Positions 44,522 to 52,247 of a stretch of 64,000 bases of DNA are shown here, in pieces. The stretch's first letter is position 1, and every line of letters starts with the position of its first letter. A program made the translations under genes and the position numbers. Source of the DNA: an uncultured Collinsella sp. (lineage in GTDB: Bacteria; Actinomycetota; Coriobacteriia; Coriobacteriales; Coriobacteriaceae); the NCBI GenBank assembly GCA_934654605.1, contig CAKUGH010000002.1, forward strand, positions 8,766 through 72,765, written 5' to 3'. Below the pieces are notes generated by a model. That model did not search any database. It had not been told where the DNA came from and saw only the letters and a program-made list of their open reading frames with translations.

Positions 44522-46768
44522 TTGGATAACTCCAACTTATCTCTTGCCACCGATACGCCAATCAAGGCGAGGGAGCAAGATCTTATCGGAAGGATCCCTT
44601 TCGCTGAGAGGCTGGCTGATATTCTGAAATCCGCAGCTGGCCCTGAGTCGCTTGTCATTGGTTTGTACGGGCCTTGGGGCTCAGGCAAGACTTCGGTTAT
44701 AAACCTCGTTGAAAATGCGCTCTCCCGAAAAGACGATGACGGAAAGGCGGGCGTCTCGGTCGTCCGTTTCGAGCCCTGGAATTACCTCACGGCCGAGCAG
44801 CTGCTCGCTCAGTTCCTTAAGGAAGTTGAGGGTGCGCTTGATAAAGATGCATATGGGCGGCGCAAGCTATTCGGCAAGCTGCGCGGTAAGCGCCCCGAGG
44901 TGCTCAATGCCTTTGCGGCATATTCTGAAGCCTTGTTGATGACCGCCGGCGCCGCTGCCAGTTTAGCGGGCGCGCCGCTTGCGGGCGTTGCTGTGCCCGC
45001 CTTCGGCAATCGTTTGACGAGCAGGTTGAGGAAATCTGCAGATAGGGCGGGAAGCGTCTCCGCGAAGAAACAGAGACTTGAGGAGGAGCTCCTCAAGTTC
45101 GATGGGCGGGTCGTAGTGATTATCGACGACATTGATCGGCTGCCGAACGATCAGGTGCGTATGGTGTTTCAGCTCGTCGCCTCTCTGGCGAAACTTCCCA
45201 AGATAAATTACCTTCTTTCATTCGATGAGGAGGTGGTTACGCGGGCTTTGAGTGAAGTCCAGAAGTGCGATGGCGCCGAATACTTAGAGAAGGTGGTCCA
45301 AGTCCCTGTGCGCCTGCCGTCCATTTCATCGGGCGATTTGGAGCGGATACTCCTCAAGGACATCGACGCGATTTTCGAAGCGTTTTCCTACAGGCGAGAG
45401 GACCTTGACGACAAGAGGTGGAACGGCGTCTGCCTGACGTTTCTGAACAATCGGTTCTCCACCATAAGGGAGGTTCGGCGATTCTCGAACGCGCTGAAGG
45501 CGAAGTTGAGCATCCTGCCGCGATTCTGCTGCTTCGAGGACGTCGTCGCCTTGGCGGTACTGGAGCTCAAGGTGCCAAAAGTCGTCGATTGGGTTCGCGT
45601 GCACAAGGACTTCCTATGCGGCACGATTGGCTCGTCGTCGTATACGATTAGCGGTGATCCGAAAGACACCCTCGCCAATTTGAAGGAGCGGTTTTCTGGG
45701 TTAGTCCCGAGCTCTGAGGCCAAGTGGGCGGTCGAGGCCGTATGCAGACTCTTCCCGCGGGTGGCAAATAAAACTGGCATGAGTCATTGCGTCTATTACT
45801 CAAGGAAGAGCTTGAACGCAATCTGGCGGGCCGATTCCTTCGATCTATACTTCCATTCGAACATACCGGACGGAATCGATGTTCACGAGGTGCTGGATGC
45901 GTTGAACGTGAGCGAGGGCGGAGTGTTGCTCGAAGACCTGCACAGGCACGCTGAAGCGGGGAGCATGATCGACTTTGTGTCGGCTATGAGGGCCCATGTA
46001 TCGACTTTGGAGGAAGGACGTGCCGAAATCGTCACCAGGGCGTGCCTTTTGGTCTTGGGTCTGAGCAAGGAAAAGCGCTACGCCCCTTTTGCCTCGACGA
46101 GTGCCGACCTGGAACTCATCAGACTCATCGAGTTACTGCTCAAACGGTTGGGGCCTACTAAGTCTGACGAGATTCTGCGAGCGTCGGTGGACGAGAGTAA
46201 GGGGAGAGTTATCTATCCGCTCGCGCTTTTCTTGATAGGGCAGCTGAACAGTTTGAACGATACGGGAAACGGCGGCTGCAAGACACTTTTGCCCGAAGGA
46301 GGCATTTTCGAGCTTTCCGATGCCGTTTGCGCCAAGGTGGGCGAGGACGCCGCCGCGAGGAACCTGTTCCTAGATGATGAGTGTCATTATGCGTTGATCT
46401 TGCTCAAGGAGCGTAAACCCAATGAATTCATGGCTTATGCGAAAAGAATTGCCAATGCTGACGGGGCGGGGTGCGCGTCTTTTCTCTCGTTCGGGTCGAA
46501 GCGCTACACCTTGCTGGGCAGCAACGAAGTAACGAGCTTCTCATTCGATAAGACTGCTGTCGCAAAGGTGATCGGACTCGCAAAGGTCGACGGTCTTCTT
46601 GCTGAGGCTTGCACAGACGGCAGCTTTTTTGAGTTGCCGGAAGACTGCCAGCTGGTTGCGGCAGCTTTCTGCGTTGCGATTAGAGACGATGATGATAGGA
46701 ACGAGGTCTCTGCCGTAGAAGCTGGTATGCTCCTTGCGCGTTGGAGACGAAATTGCAGGAGGGCGTGA
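44522..46768 (+). CDS. KAP-family P-loop NTPase
   Basis: A 748-residue protein of the KAP group (PF07693) of membrane-associated NTPases, several of which act in phage exclusion or other conflict. Walker A is YGPWGSGKTSVI (~residue 54) and Walker B is VVVIIDDIDRL (~200). A small hydrophobic stretch (~139-165, TAGAAASLAGAPLAGVAVPA) between them fits the membrane insert typical of the family. The C-terminal ~350 residues match nothing I recognise and could hold the effector or sensor. TTG 44522 is eight bases after GGGAGG; GTG 44516 is too close to it. It stands alone between IS scars. Confidence 0.85.
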   Translation: MDNSNLSLATDTPIKAREQDLIGRIPFAERLADILKSAAGPESLVIGLYGPWGSGKTSVINLVENALSRKDDDGKAGVSVVRFEPWNYLTAEQLLAQFLKEVEGALDKDAYGRRKLFGKLRGKRPEVLNAFAAYSEALLMTAGAAASLAGAPLAGVAVPAFGNRLTSRLRKSADRAGSVSAKKQRLEEELLKFDGRVVVIIDDIDRLPNDQVRMVFQLVASLAKLPKINYLLSFDEEVVTRALSEVQKCDGAEYLEKVVQVPVRLPSISSGDLERILLKDIDAIFEAFSYRREDLDDKRWNGVCLTFLNNRFSTIREVRRFSNALKAKLSILPRFCCFEDVVALAVLELKVPKVVDWVRVHKDFLCGTIGSSSYTISGDPKDTLANLKERFSGLVPSSEAKWAVEAVCRLFPRVANKTGMSHCVYYSRKSLNAIWRADSFDLYFHSNIPDGIDVHEVLDALNVSEGGVLLEDLHRHAEAGSMIDFVSAMRAHVSTLEEGRAEIVTRACLLVLGLSKEKRYAPFASTSADLELIRLIELLLKRLGPTKSDEILRASVDESKGRVIYPLALFLIGQLNSLNDTGNGGCKTLLPEGGIFELSDAVCAKVGEDAAARNLFLDDECHYALILLKERKPNEFMAYAKRIANADGAGCASFLSFGSKRYTLLGSNEVTSFSFDKTAVAKVIGLAKVDGLLAEACTDGSFFELPEDCQLVAAAFCVAIRDDDDRNEVSAVEAGMLLARWRRNCRRA

Positions 46769-46789
46769 TGGGGATGCGGACGTTCCTTT

Positions 46790-47041
46790 GGACCGGCTAT
46801 GTGACCGTGACGGGCGCGGTCGACTGTGCCCGGCCCTCGCTGCGGCTCTTGATGTAGGCGGCGTCGAGCCAGATGTAGGAGAGCCGATTGCCGGCCTCGC
46901 ATGCCTCGTCGGCATGGGCGTCCATAATCTCTTAGATGAACGACTCGGCCATCAGCCTTATGGGCTCGGCCATGTTCACCATGCCGTCGTCGAAGCTCGG
47001 AATCAGGGCCTGACGCCCGCGATCTCGTGTATCTTGTCCAT
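46790..47041 (-). mobile_element. IS256-family (Mutator) transposase remnant
   Basis: Leftward frames give MNMAEPIRLMAESFI-stop-EIMDAHADEACEAGN (N-terminal part), then RLSYIWLDAAYIKSRSEGRA (start of the catalytic domain). The section in between is deleted and there are stops. It is a degenerate internal-deletion relic. Confidence 0.65.
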
Positions 47042-47685
47042 ATGCGGTTATTGCCTTTCTTCGAATCCTAACTTCAACAATTAGAATTCCAGGCGATAAC
47101 CGCTTCCTGCTTTCTACGGCCAGGGAAGCGGCCCTTACACCAACATTCGGCACGCGATCGGCTCTGGACAGGCAGAGGCGCTGAATCCAGAAAGCGTACC
47201 TATTGTTCGGGGATTACGGCGATGCGCTGTACGAGGGGCGGTCTGGTAATTAGGCGATGATTTACTGTAGGAGGTTGGAATGGATAACGTTGGGCCGGGG
47301 GAGCTGGAATCATAGCGAACGTCAAAGCTAACGCATCTTAACACTTGCCTCTGTATGATCCATGCAATCGTGAACATTTTCCAGCCTTGGAGGTTGCGGG
47401 ATGAGACTGCGGTGGGAATCCGTATGGTCCTTTAGTCGAGGATTCCCGATGCAGTCTCGGATGGCTACGATACGAATCGAGCAAATGAAGAGCAGTGCAG
47501 TTTCGCGGAAGGAGCCGAGTAATCGACTCTTTCTTTTCTGTACGTGAGAATCCGCGTCATGCAGAAAACGGGGACGTGAGTCTGGTCTTCAAGATGAAAA
47601 CTAGCCGAATCAAACTAATTTATCGAATTAACGGATCCCTAAGAAGCAAGGTTCAGCACTTTCTTAACATGATAACAAGAGGGGT
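47042..47685. other. Intergenic stretch without a recognisable gene
   Basis: About 640 bases between the IS256 relic and the ABC-3C operon. Short open stretches contain many stops and match nothing I know. The one clear structure is the hairpin at 47403-47458. Confidence 0.6.
47403..47458. repeat. Interrupted inverted repeat
   Basis: GAGACTGC (47403-47410) and GGGAATCC (47414-47421) pair exactly with 47451-47458 and 47440-47447, separated by a symmetrical three-base internal loop. It may be a terminal structure of a lost insertion element. Confidence 0.8.
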
Positions 47686-49464
47686 TTACCATTCCGGAAT
47701 CTTAAACAGCCTTCCCGAATCCCCCTTGTCGTGCAAGCGGAGCGTTATCTCGCCTTCGTCGAAGAATTCAGACGCAGGAAGCTCGCTGTCAATGGCCGTT
47801 ACAATCTGCTGAACCCCCTTGTTCCCGCATGCGCGCATGACATCACGCAAATTCTCCTTTTTTCGTTTATCCAAACCGGCAAATACATCATCGTGGAACA
47901 CGAAGTCTGGAAACCCGTTGCCATCATGTGCGATGAGGAGAGCAAGATCGAATGCAACACAAAGCAGTTTCTTGTACGTTGAGCCCTCGTCTTGATTGGT
48001 AGACAGCCCTCCTTGGCTGAGAACGTCTGCACGAAACTCGACATGCCCATCTTGATTCGTACTGACAGAGAGCACGCCATGATGGCTGATTACCTTAAAC
48101 ACAATATCGTCGAATTCCCTGCGCAATCGAGAGAAGAGTCCGGTTTGCTCGACGCTTGAAACTCGATCTATCTCGTCTTGAATTTGCATATCGAGAGAGG
48201 TCAACTCGTTCTTTTTTGCAGCAATCTCGCGGCGAGTTGCCTGCAGCGCTCGAATCTGCTCGCGATGCTGTTTTATGCCTTCAAGCTCAGTTTTGCGCTT
48301 TACAAGAGAATTGGTCGCTGACTTGTATTTTGTGATGGCGTCTTCACTCTCCAATTGACCGAGCAGCCCACTGCGACGCCTGTCAAGCTTCTGGAGATTC
48401 CCCTCAATCTCCTTAAGCTCCGCTCTGGCATCTTCGAGGTCTTCCGCTAGATAGGAACGACGCTCCTCTGTGATATCCGCGTTGAATGCCAGAAGTTGAT
48501 CGAAGCTGCGCTTTATCTGCCCTTCAAATAGAACTCCAGCTTCTTCGAAAAGTCTCTCCGCCTCTACCGTGCTGAAAAGCAGCTTCTCTTTTTCGAGCGA
48601 CTTCTCTATCTGGGATATCGCATAGCTAACCTCATAGCGCCTGTCGTTTAACTCAATAGATCGAACATCTACTTCATCGACTAGTTCTCTTACGGCCGCT
48701 TGATCATGGGGCTCAAGCTCGAACTCATCCAGAAAAGATTGAAGCTCGTCAACTTCACGCTGCTTGATTGCGATGAGAGCATCGATCTCTCCTGAGTCGT
48801 CTGACCCATCAGACAGCTGCCCGACAAGATGCCTTTCTTGTTCTTTAAGCCGATCAATGTCGGCTTCCAGCTTATATTGACGCTCGAAAAGATTGGAGTC
48901 GAAGCCCATCACATGCAGAAGGAACGGCTTCCAGTCTCTGTCTTTGCCGCGGTAGGGAGGGCGAAAGACCTCGGCGAAAGCATCCTGTCCCCTAAAAAGG
49001 TAGGTAAGAATCTTCCGGTAATCCCACGGTTGCAACGCCTCATAGCTCAATAGACCGTCGAGCAGCATCTTTGCACGCTCAAATGGCAGACGCCCATGCG
49101 TCCAGCTGTCATCTTCTAGGTCACGACCATCGACACCGCGATCTGCGGTAACGAGCAGCCACACCTTGCTTGGCTCGGCAACTGCGCGACGGATTGTGAG
49201 GTAACGGCCATCCTTCAGTTGGATTTCCAGATAGAAGATATATTCTTGGAAGAGGTCTTTGTGCGAAAAAAGGAAAAAATGATTGTCTCTCTTCTTGAGC
49301 AGACAAAAGTCGAGCAGTTGACAGAGAGTGCTTTTCCCCAGATTGTGGGTGTCTTTCTCACGATCCTTTTCAAGGTGTATCTCGCCAAGCACGACATTCA
49401 AACCGTCGTGAAAGCAAACGTCTTCGAATTCTTTGCGATTGGAGTACAGCTTGATGATCATCAT
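47686..49464 (-). CDS. ABC-3C system ATPase (DUF2326 domain, SMC/Rad50-like)
   Basis: A 592-residue ABC ATPase of the three-component (ABC-3C) conflict systems. The N-terminal lobe has a Walker A of the form HNLGKSTLCQLLDF (~residue 41). Long coiled coils run from ~200 to 440. The C-terminal DUF2326 lobe has STYKKLLCVAFDLAL, then FPDFVFHDDVFAGLDKRKK (Walker B region), then IVTAIDSELP. By analogy with Rad50/SMC proteins it should dimerise on nucleic acid and gate the partner nuclease. It is translated in overlap with the middle component (ATGA). An earlier in-frame gene of the operon encodes the nuclease. Confidence 0.85.
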   Translation of the reverse strand: MMIIKLYSNRKEFEDVCFHDGLNVVLGEIHLEKDREKDTHNLGKSTLCQLLDFCLLKKRDNHFFLFSHKDLFQEYIFYLEIQLKDGRYLTIRRAVAEPSKVWLLVTADRGVDGRDLEDDSWTHGRLPFERAKMLLDGLLSYEALQPWDYRKILTYLFRGQDAFAEVFRPPYRGKDRDWKPFLLHVMGFDSNLFERQYKLEADIDRLKEQERHLVGQLSDGSDDSGEIDALIAIKQREVDELQSFLDEFELEPHDQAAVRELVDEVDVRSIELNDRRYEVSYAISQIEKSLEKEKLLFSTVEAERLFEEAGVLFEGQIKRSFDQLLAFNADITEERRSYLAEDLEDARAELKEIEGNLQKLDRRRSGLLGQLESEDAITKYKSATNSLVKRKTELEGIKQHREQIRALQATRREIAAKKNELTSLDMQIQDEIDRVSSVEQTGLFSRLRREFDDIVFKVISHHGVLSVSTNQDGHVEFRADVLSQGGLSTNQDEGSTYKKLLCVAFDLALLIAHDGNGFPDFVFHDDVFAGLDKRKKENLRDVMRACGNKGVQQIVTAIDSELPASEFFDEGEITLRLHDKGDSGRLFKIPEW

Positions 49465-49700
49465 GCCGCCCCTATATACTCGAATGCATCGGATTTCTTG
49501 TGATACTCGACCAAACCGAGCAGGTAGAGCAGATTCAGGGATGGCAGAAACAGGTATTTCCCACCATCGACCTTGCTTTCCACCAGCTCCTCGAGTTTGT
49601 CGTAATCCTCAACGCCCGCCTTACTTAAACGATTGAGGAGGAGGGCGGAGACAGCAATGATCGTCTGGTCCGGATTTGAGTGTTTACTCGGTTTGATCAT
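49461..49700 (-). CDS. ABC-3C middle component (MC6-like small protein)
   Basis: A 79-residue helical protein between nuclease and ATPase, the position and size of the middle components of ABC-3C systems. It reads MIKPSKHSNPDQTIIAVSAL at the start, with KYLFLPSLNLLYLLGLVEYH near the end, which fits the MC6 type as I recall it. Middle components are thought to link effector and ATPase. ATG 49700 has GGAGGG upstream. It overlaps the nuclease gene by 17 bases and the ATPase gene by four. Confidence 0.8.
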   Translation of the reverse strand: MIKPSKHSNPDQTIIAVSALLLNRLSKAGVEDYDKLEELVESKVDGGKYLFLPSLNLLYLLGLVEYHKKSDAFEYIGAA

Positions 49701-50640
49701 CGTCTTCCCTCCTTCCGAAATCGCAGTTCCAGTACATATAAAACTGAACGGCTCTCACGAGACGCACATGCCGTCGCAGCGTTGCCTCATGGTCGGTCAT
49801 GATGTCGTAAATTCTATTCCACGCCCCCATGAAGCTGCCAGTCTGTTTGATAAGGTCGGGCAGGCGGTAATTGAGCTCATCGACTGCCTCGTTGTACTTC
49901 TCGAGCAGATCTAGATTCATTGGATTTGAGAGGAAATCCTCAACTCGACTGGTGTCTTTCAAATAACTCTTTCTGAAAGGGGCGATTTCGTCATCGCTTA
50001 CATTGTTTAGTTCGTTCTTTCGTTTGAGAGACGTGCGCTTTACTGGATCATCGTTTACCGCAAGCTCCGTAGAACCGATGGCGTCATGCATTGCTTCAAT
50101 GACCTCCGCCAGTGCATCCCTCGTAATGCGTAGTGGCGCAGCGAGTAAATCGAGAGCGTGCCGTTCGGCCACGTCTTTGTGCTCACGGAGGAGACGATCA
50201 ATGTCATCCACCCCCATAATCTGGATGTCAGCGCTGTTGAGTCCGCATTCCGAAGAGATCCTTTTGCGAATAGCACTATCCTCGCCACCTGTAAGCTTGC
50301 GATTTGCGAACATCATATAGTGGTCGAGATCTCCGGAATCCATCAAATGGATGATGCGCGGAATCTCCTTTTCAAGCACGCCACTGGAGCCGTTGAAATC
50401 GGTATCGGAATAAGAGGCATTCAAACGAGACGTATGCTTGGCTTGAATGATGGTAATGCCGCTCCATGGAGCTCGGGCGCTTGGATAATCGTTCGTCGTG
50501 CCGTCGAATCGAGCGTCGCGCCCGCCGTCGCGTCCTTCGGCGAAACCGTGAGTTCCCTCACCAAGAAGAATTCGGCATAAATCAACAACGAGGTCTTCGA
50601 ACCCGAACGGCGAAAGCTCTTCGTAACGATATCTTGACAC
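49684..50640 (-). CDS. ABC-3C effector: Mrr-like restriction endonuclease with ABC-3C C-terminal domain
   Basis: A 318-residue protein. The N-half is a restriction-endonuclease-fold domain: YEELSPFGFEDLVVDLCRIL, EGRDGGRDARFDG (acidic active-site residue) and ITIIQAKH (the QxK catalytic motif). The C-half (~150-318) is helical and probably mediates contact with the middle component and ATPase. The likely start is GTG 50640, nine bases after AAAGGGG. It is the first gene of a leftward three-gene operon. The REase predicts cleavage of foreign DNA, or self DNA, when the ATPase senses a trigger. Confidence 0.82.
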   Translation of the reverse strand: MSRYRYEELSPFGFEDLVVDLCRILLGEGTHGFAEGRDGGRDARFDGTTNDYPSARAPWSGITIIQAKHTSRLNASYSDTDFNGSSGVLEKEIPRIIHLMDSGDLDHYMMFANRKLTGGEDSAIRKRISSECGLNSADIQIMGVDDIDRLLREHKDVAERHALDLLAAPLRITRDALAEVIEAMHDAIGSTELAVNDDPVKRTSLKRKNELNNVSDDEIAPFRKSYLKDTSRVEDFLSNPMNLDLLEKYNEAVDELNYRLPDLIKQTGSFMGAWNRIYDIMTDHEATLRRHVRLVRAVQFYMYWNCDFGRREDDDQTE

Positions 50641-50939
50641 GAAGGAATCCCCTTTCAGCTCGGAACAAAGCAAACATTGTTATATTTTAACCTCAGGCAC
50701 AATAAAACAAGCCGGCAATAAAAGCATATGGAAAGGCGCGAGTTCGTACTGCGCCATTCGATTGTAAGAACGATTCCCACATTTCAAGAAACCGCAATTG
50801 GTATTAAACCAATCACCCTGCTCCCGCAAAAGAACACGTAGTTTCCCCCGACCGTAACGACGGCATGGACGCACAAATTACCGAATATCTCGCGTCCGAG
50901 CTCTCTGCGAGAAAAAGACGCCTTAATAGTTAAAGAAAT

Positions 50940-50958
50940 CCACAGGCTACGCCTGTGG
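50940..50958. other. Perfect hairpin at the left of the IS200-like remnant
   Basis: CCACAGGC-TAC-GCCTGTGG forms an eight-pair stem with a three-base loop, about 100 bases upstream of the TnpA-like start. IS200/IS605 elements are recognised through subterminal hairpins like this. The gap 50641-51058 otherwise holds only the presumed promoter of the nuclease operon. Confidence 0.6.
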
Positions 50959-51058
50959 TGCAACATTTGGTTTACCAGGCCTTAAAAGCAACAATGGCCC
51001 ACTGCCTTAGAATAGCTGGGCCGCGAGGCCTTGGCATCCTTCTTAGGCGAGAGGAGCC

Positions 51059-51244
51059 ATGAACAACAACCAAGGTTTAGCCCATGCGAAATGGGATTGC
51101 ACTTACCATATCGTGTGGACACCGAAGCTCAGGAGAAAGGTTGTCTACGGCAAATGCGGGATGGAGGTGAAGGAGGTCCTTGCCCAGCTGGAGGAGGCGA
51201 AGGAAGGCCTCGGGATCCTCGAGATCGTTGAGGAAACGTCTGCC
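51059..51244 (+). mobile_element. IS200/IS605-family TnpA remnant, N-terminal part
   Basis: The frame begins with LAHAKWDCTYHIVWTPKLRR and continues VVYGKCGMEVKEVLAQLEEA, the start of a Y1 transposase TnpA. It stops matching after about 60 codons, before the HUH motif and catalytic Tyr, and runs into GC-rich DNA. GAGAGGAG precedes the ATG. It is a truncated relic. Confidence 0.75.
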
Positions 51245-51309
51245 GCATGGGCGGCGGACCGGTGGGCCGCCCGCGCGGCGCGAGCGCCACTCAAGCGCGC
51301 CGCGGGCGG

Positions 51310-51606
51310 TGCTGAAGGGCAATATTCAAGTATTTGGATGGCGGTACCGAACCGCGCTACAGGTGATACGGATAAGACGATTACTCATCTACTTAGCTTG
51401 TTGACCTTGGCAACGCCTCTTTTGGAATCTACCTCTATCATATACTTGCTCTCAAAGCCATATGGAAACTGCTTGGATTATTCGTCATGCCACTTGGTGT
51501 TTCGACATTTGTAGTTTGGGCGCTGACTCTTGCCGGATCGTATTCGCTTGCATCACTTTGCGGTCGTTATTTGCCCAAACGAATTCGCATCGCTGTAGGA
51601 TTATAA
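51310..51606 (+). pseudogene. Acyltransferase-3 family gene, C-terminal fragment
   Basis: After one frameshift near 51409 the frame reads LGNASFGIYLYHILALKAIW and later LCGRYLPKRIRIAVGL before a stop at 51604-51606. SFGIYLxH is the last conserved block of AT3 acyltransferases. A 5' piece of such a gene lies at 37910-38101, and a second, more decayed copy of the 3' end at 55262. The upstream boundary is uncertain. Confidence 0.7.
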
Positions 51607-51691
51607 ATTGACTTTCAATATTGGCACTCTACATAGCGTTGTAGCAAAGTGAGCCCGTTACCGGCTTGTTCCGGCAACGGGCTTTTTTATA
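51491..51691. repeat. ~200-bp direct repeat, left copy
   Basis: This stretch covers the last ~38 codons of the acyltransferase fragment, 45 non-coding bases and a terminator. It recurs in the same orientation at 55262-55459 with roughly 90% or better identity by eye and small indels. The two copies bracket the HEPN two-gene cassette. Confidence 0.93.
51653..51688 (+). terminator. Terminator in the left direct repeat
   Basis: GCCCGTT-A-CCGG (51653-51664) pairs with CCGG-C-AACGGGC (51671-51682) around CTTGTT, then T6. The counterpart in the right repeat (55423-55456) ends in T5. Confidence 0.9.
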
Positions 51692-52155
51692 GGCTCTGTT
51701 AGACCAAAACTGACATATAGGTGATGCCACTAGGGTTTAATCTGACCAAGAACCACGGCATTAGAGAACGATGAATGCCGAAGACATGGTCATCACTTTC
51801 AAGAAAACATGGCGCGCCTTAACAGGAGACCAAGCGTCGTAGGGTGATTGAATCCATAAGGGATGTGATTCGGGCGGCAATGTTCGATGACGCCATATAA
51901 TCTCACGGGGCGGCTGAATGCAAGCGCCCGAGAAGATGAGCACCACTGAGCAGGTATAGCAGGACAGTCCGCAGGTGATGAGTTCGAGCTGTAGGCGCCG
52001 GCAACTGCGTGCCCATACATCCATGTACGTCCTGTCCGGCCTCGAGCGTGAGACACTCGCAGGCGCGTGGCCCCCGCATCCCCGAACTTTTAATTTTGTC
52101 CGAACGGCGTGAGATACTGTTCGCATCGTAAGTTTCCATGATAGGAGGAAATCGC
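51692..52155. other. Intergenic stretch before the HEPN cassette
   Basis: About 460 bases with no recognisable gene, RNA or insertion-sequence motif. It presumably holds the promoter of the cassette. No convincing -35/-10 pair was found by eye. Confidence 0.5.
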
Positions 52156-52212
52156 ATGCCATCTGTTACGCAACGCATCAAGCAAATCGTATGCTTGCTG
52201 ATTTGTGGTTAG
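52156..52212 (+). CDS. Possible 18-residue leader peptide or truncated gene start
   Basis: A tiny frame, MPSVTQRIKQIVCLLICG, has a near-perfect ribosome binding site (AGGAGGAAA seven bases upstream) and ends 35 bases before the HEPN gene. The strong site on so short a frame suggests a leader peptide or the stub of a gene cut by recombination. Function unknown. Confidence 0.35.
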   Translation: MPSVTQRIKQIVCLLICG

Positions 52213-52247
52213 AGTAACGAGGGCTAGGGCTTTTAAGGTGGTTCAAC

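Noticed and set aside
51059-51514. 151-codon frame joining TnpA-like and acyltransferase-like parts
   Set aside because: It is a chance fusion of two relics; the TnpA part stops matching after ~60 codons and the acyltransferase part needs a frameshift.
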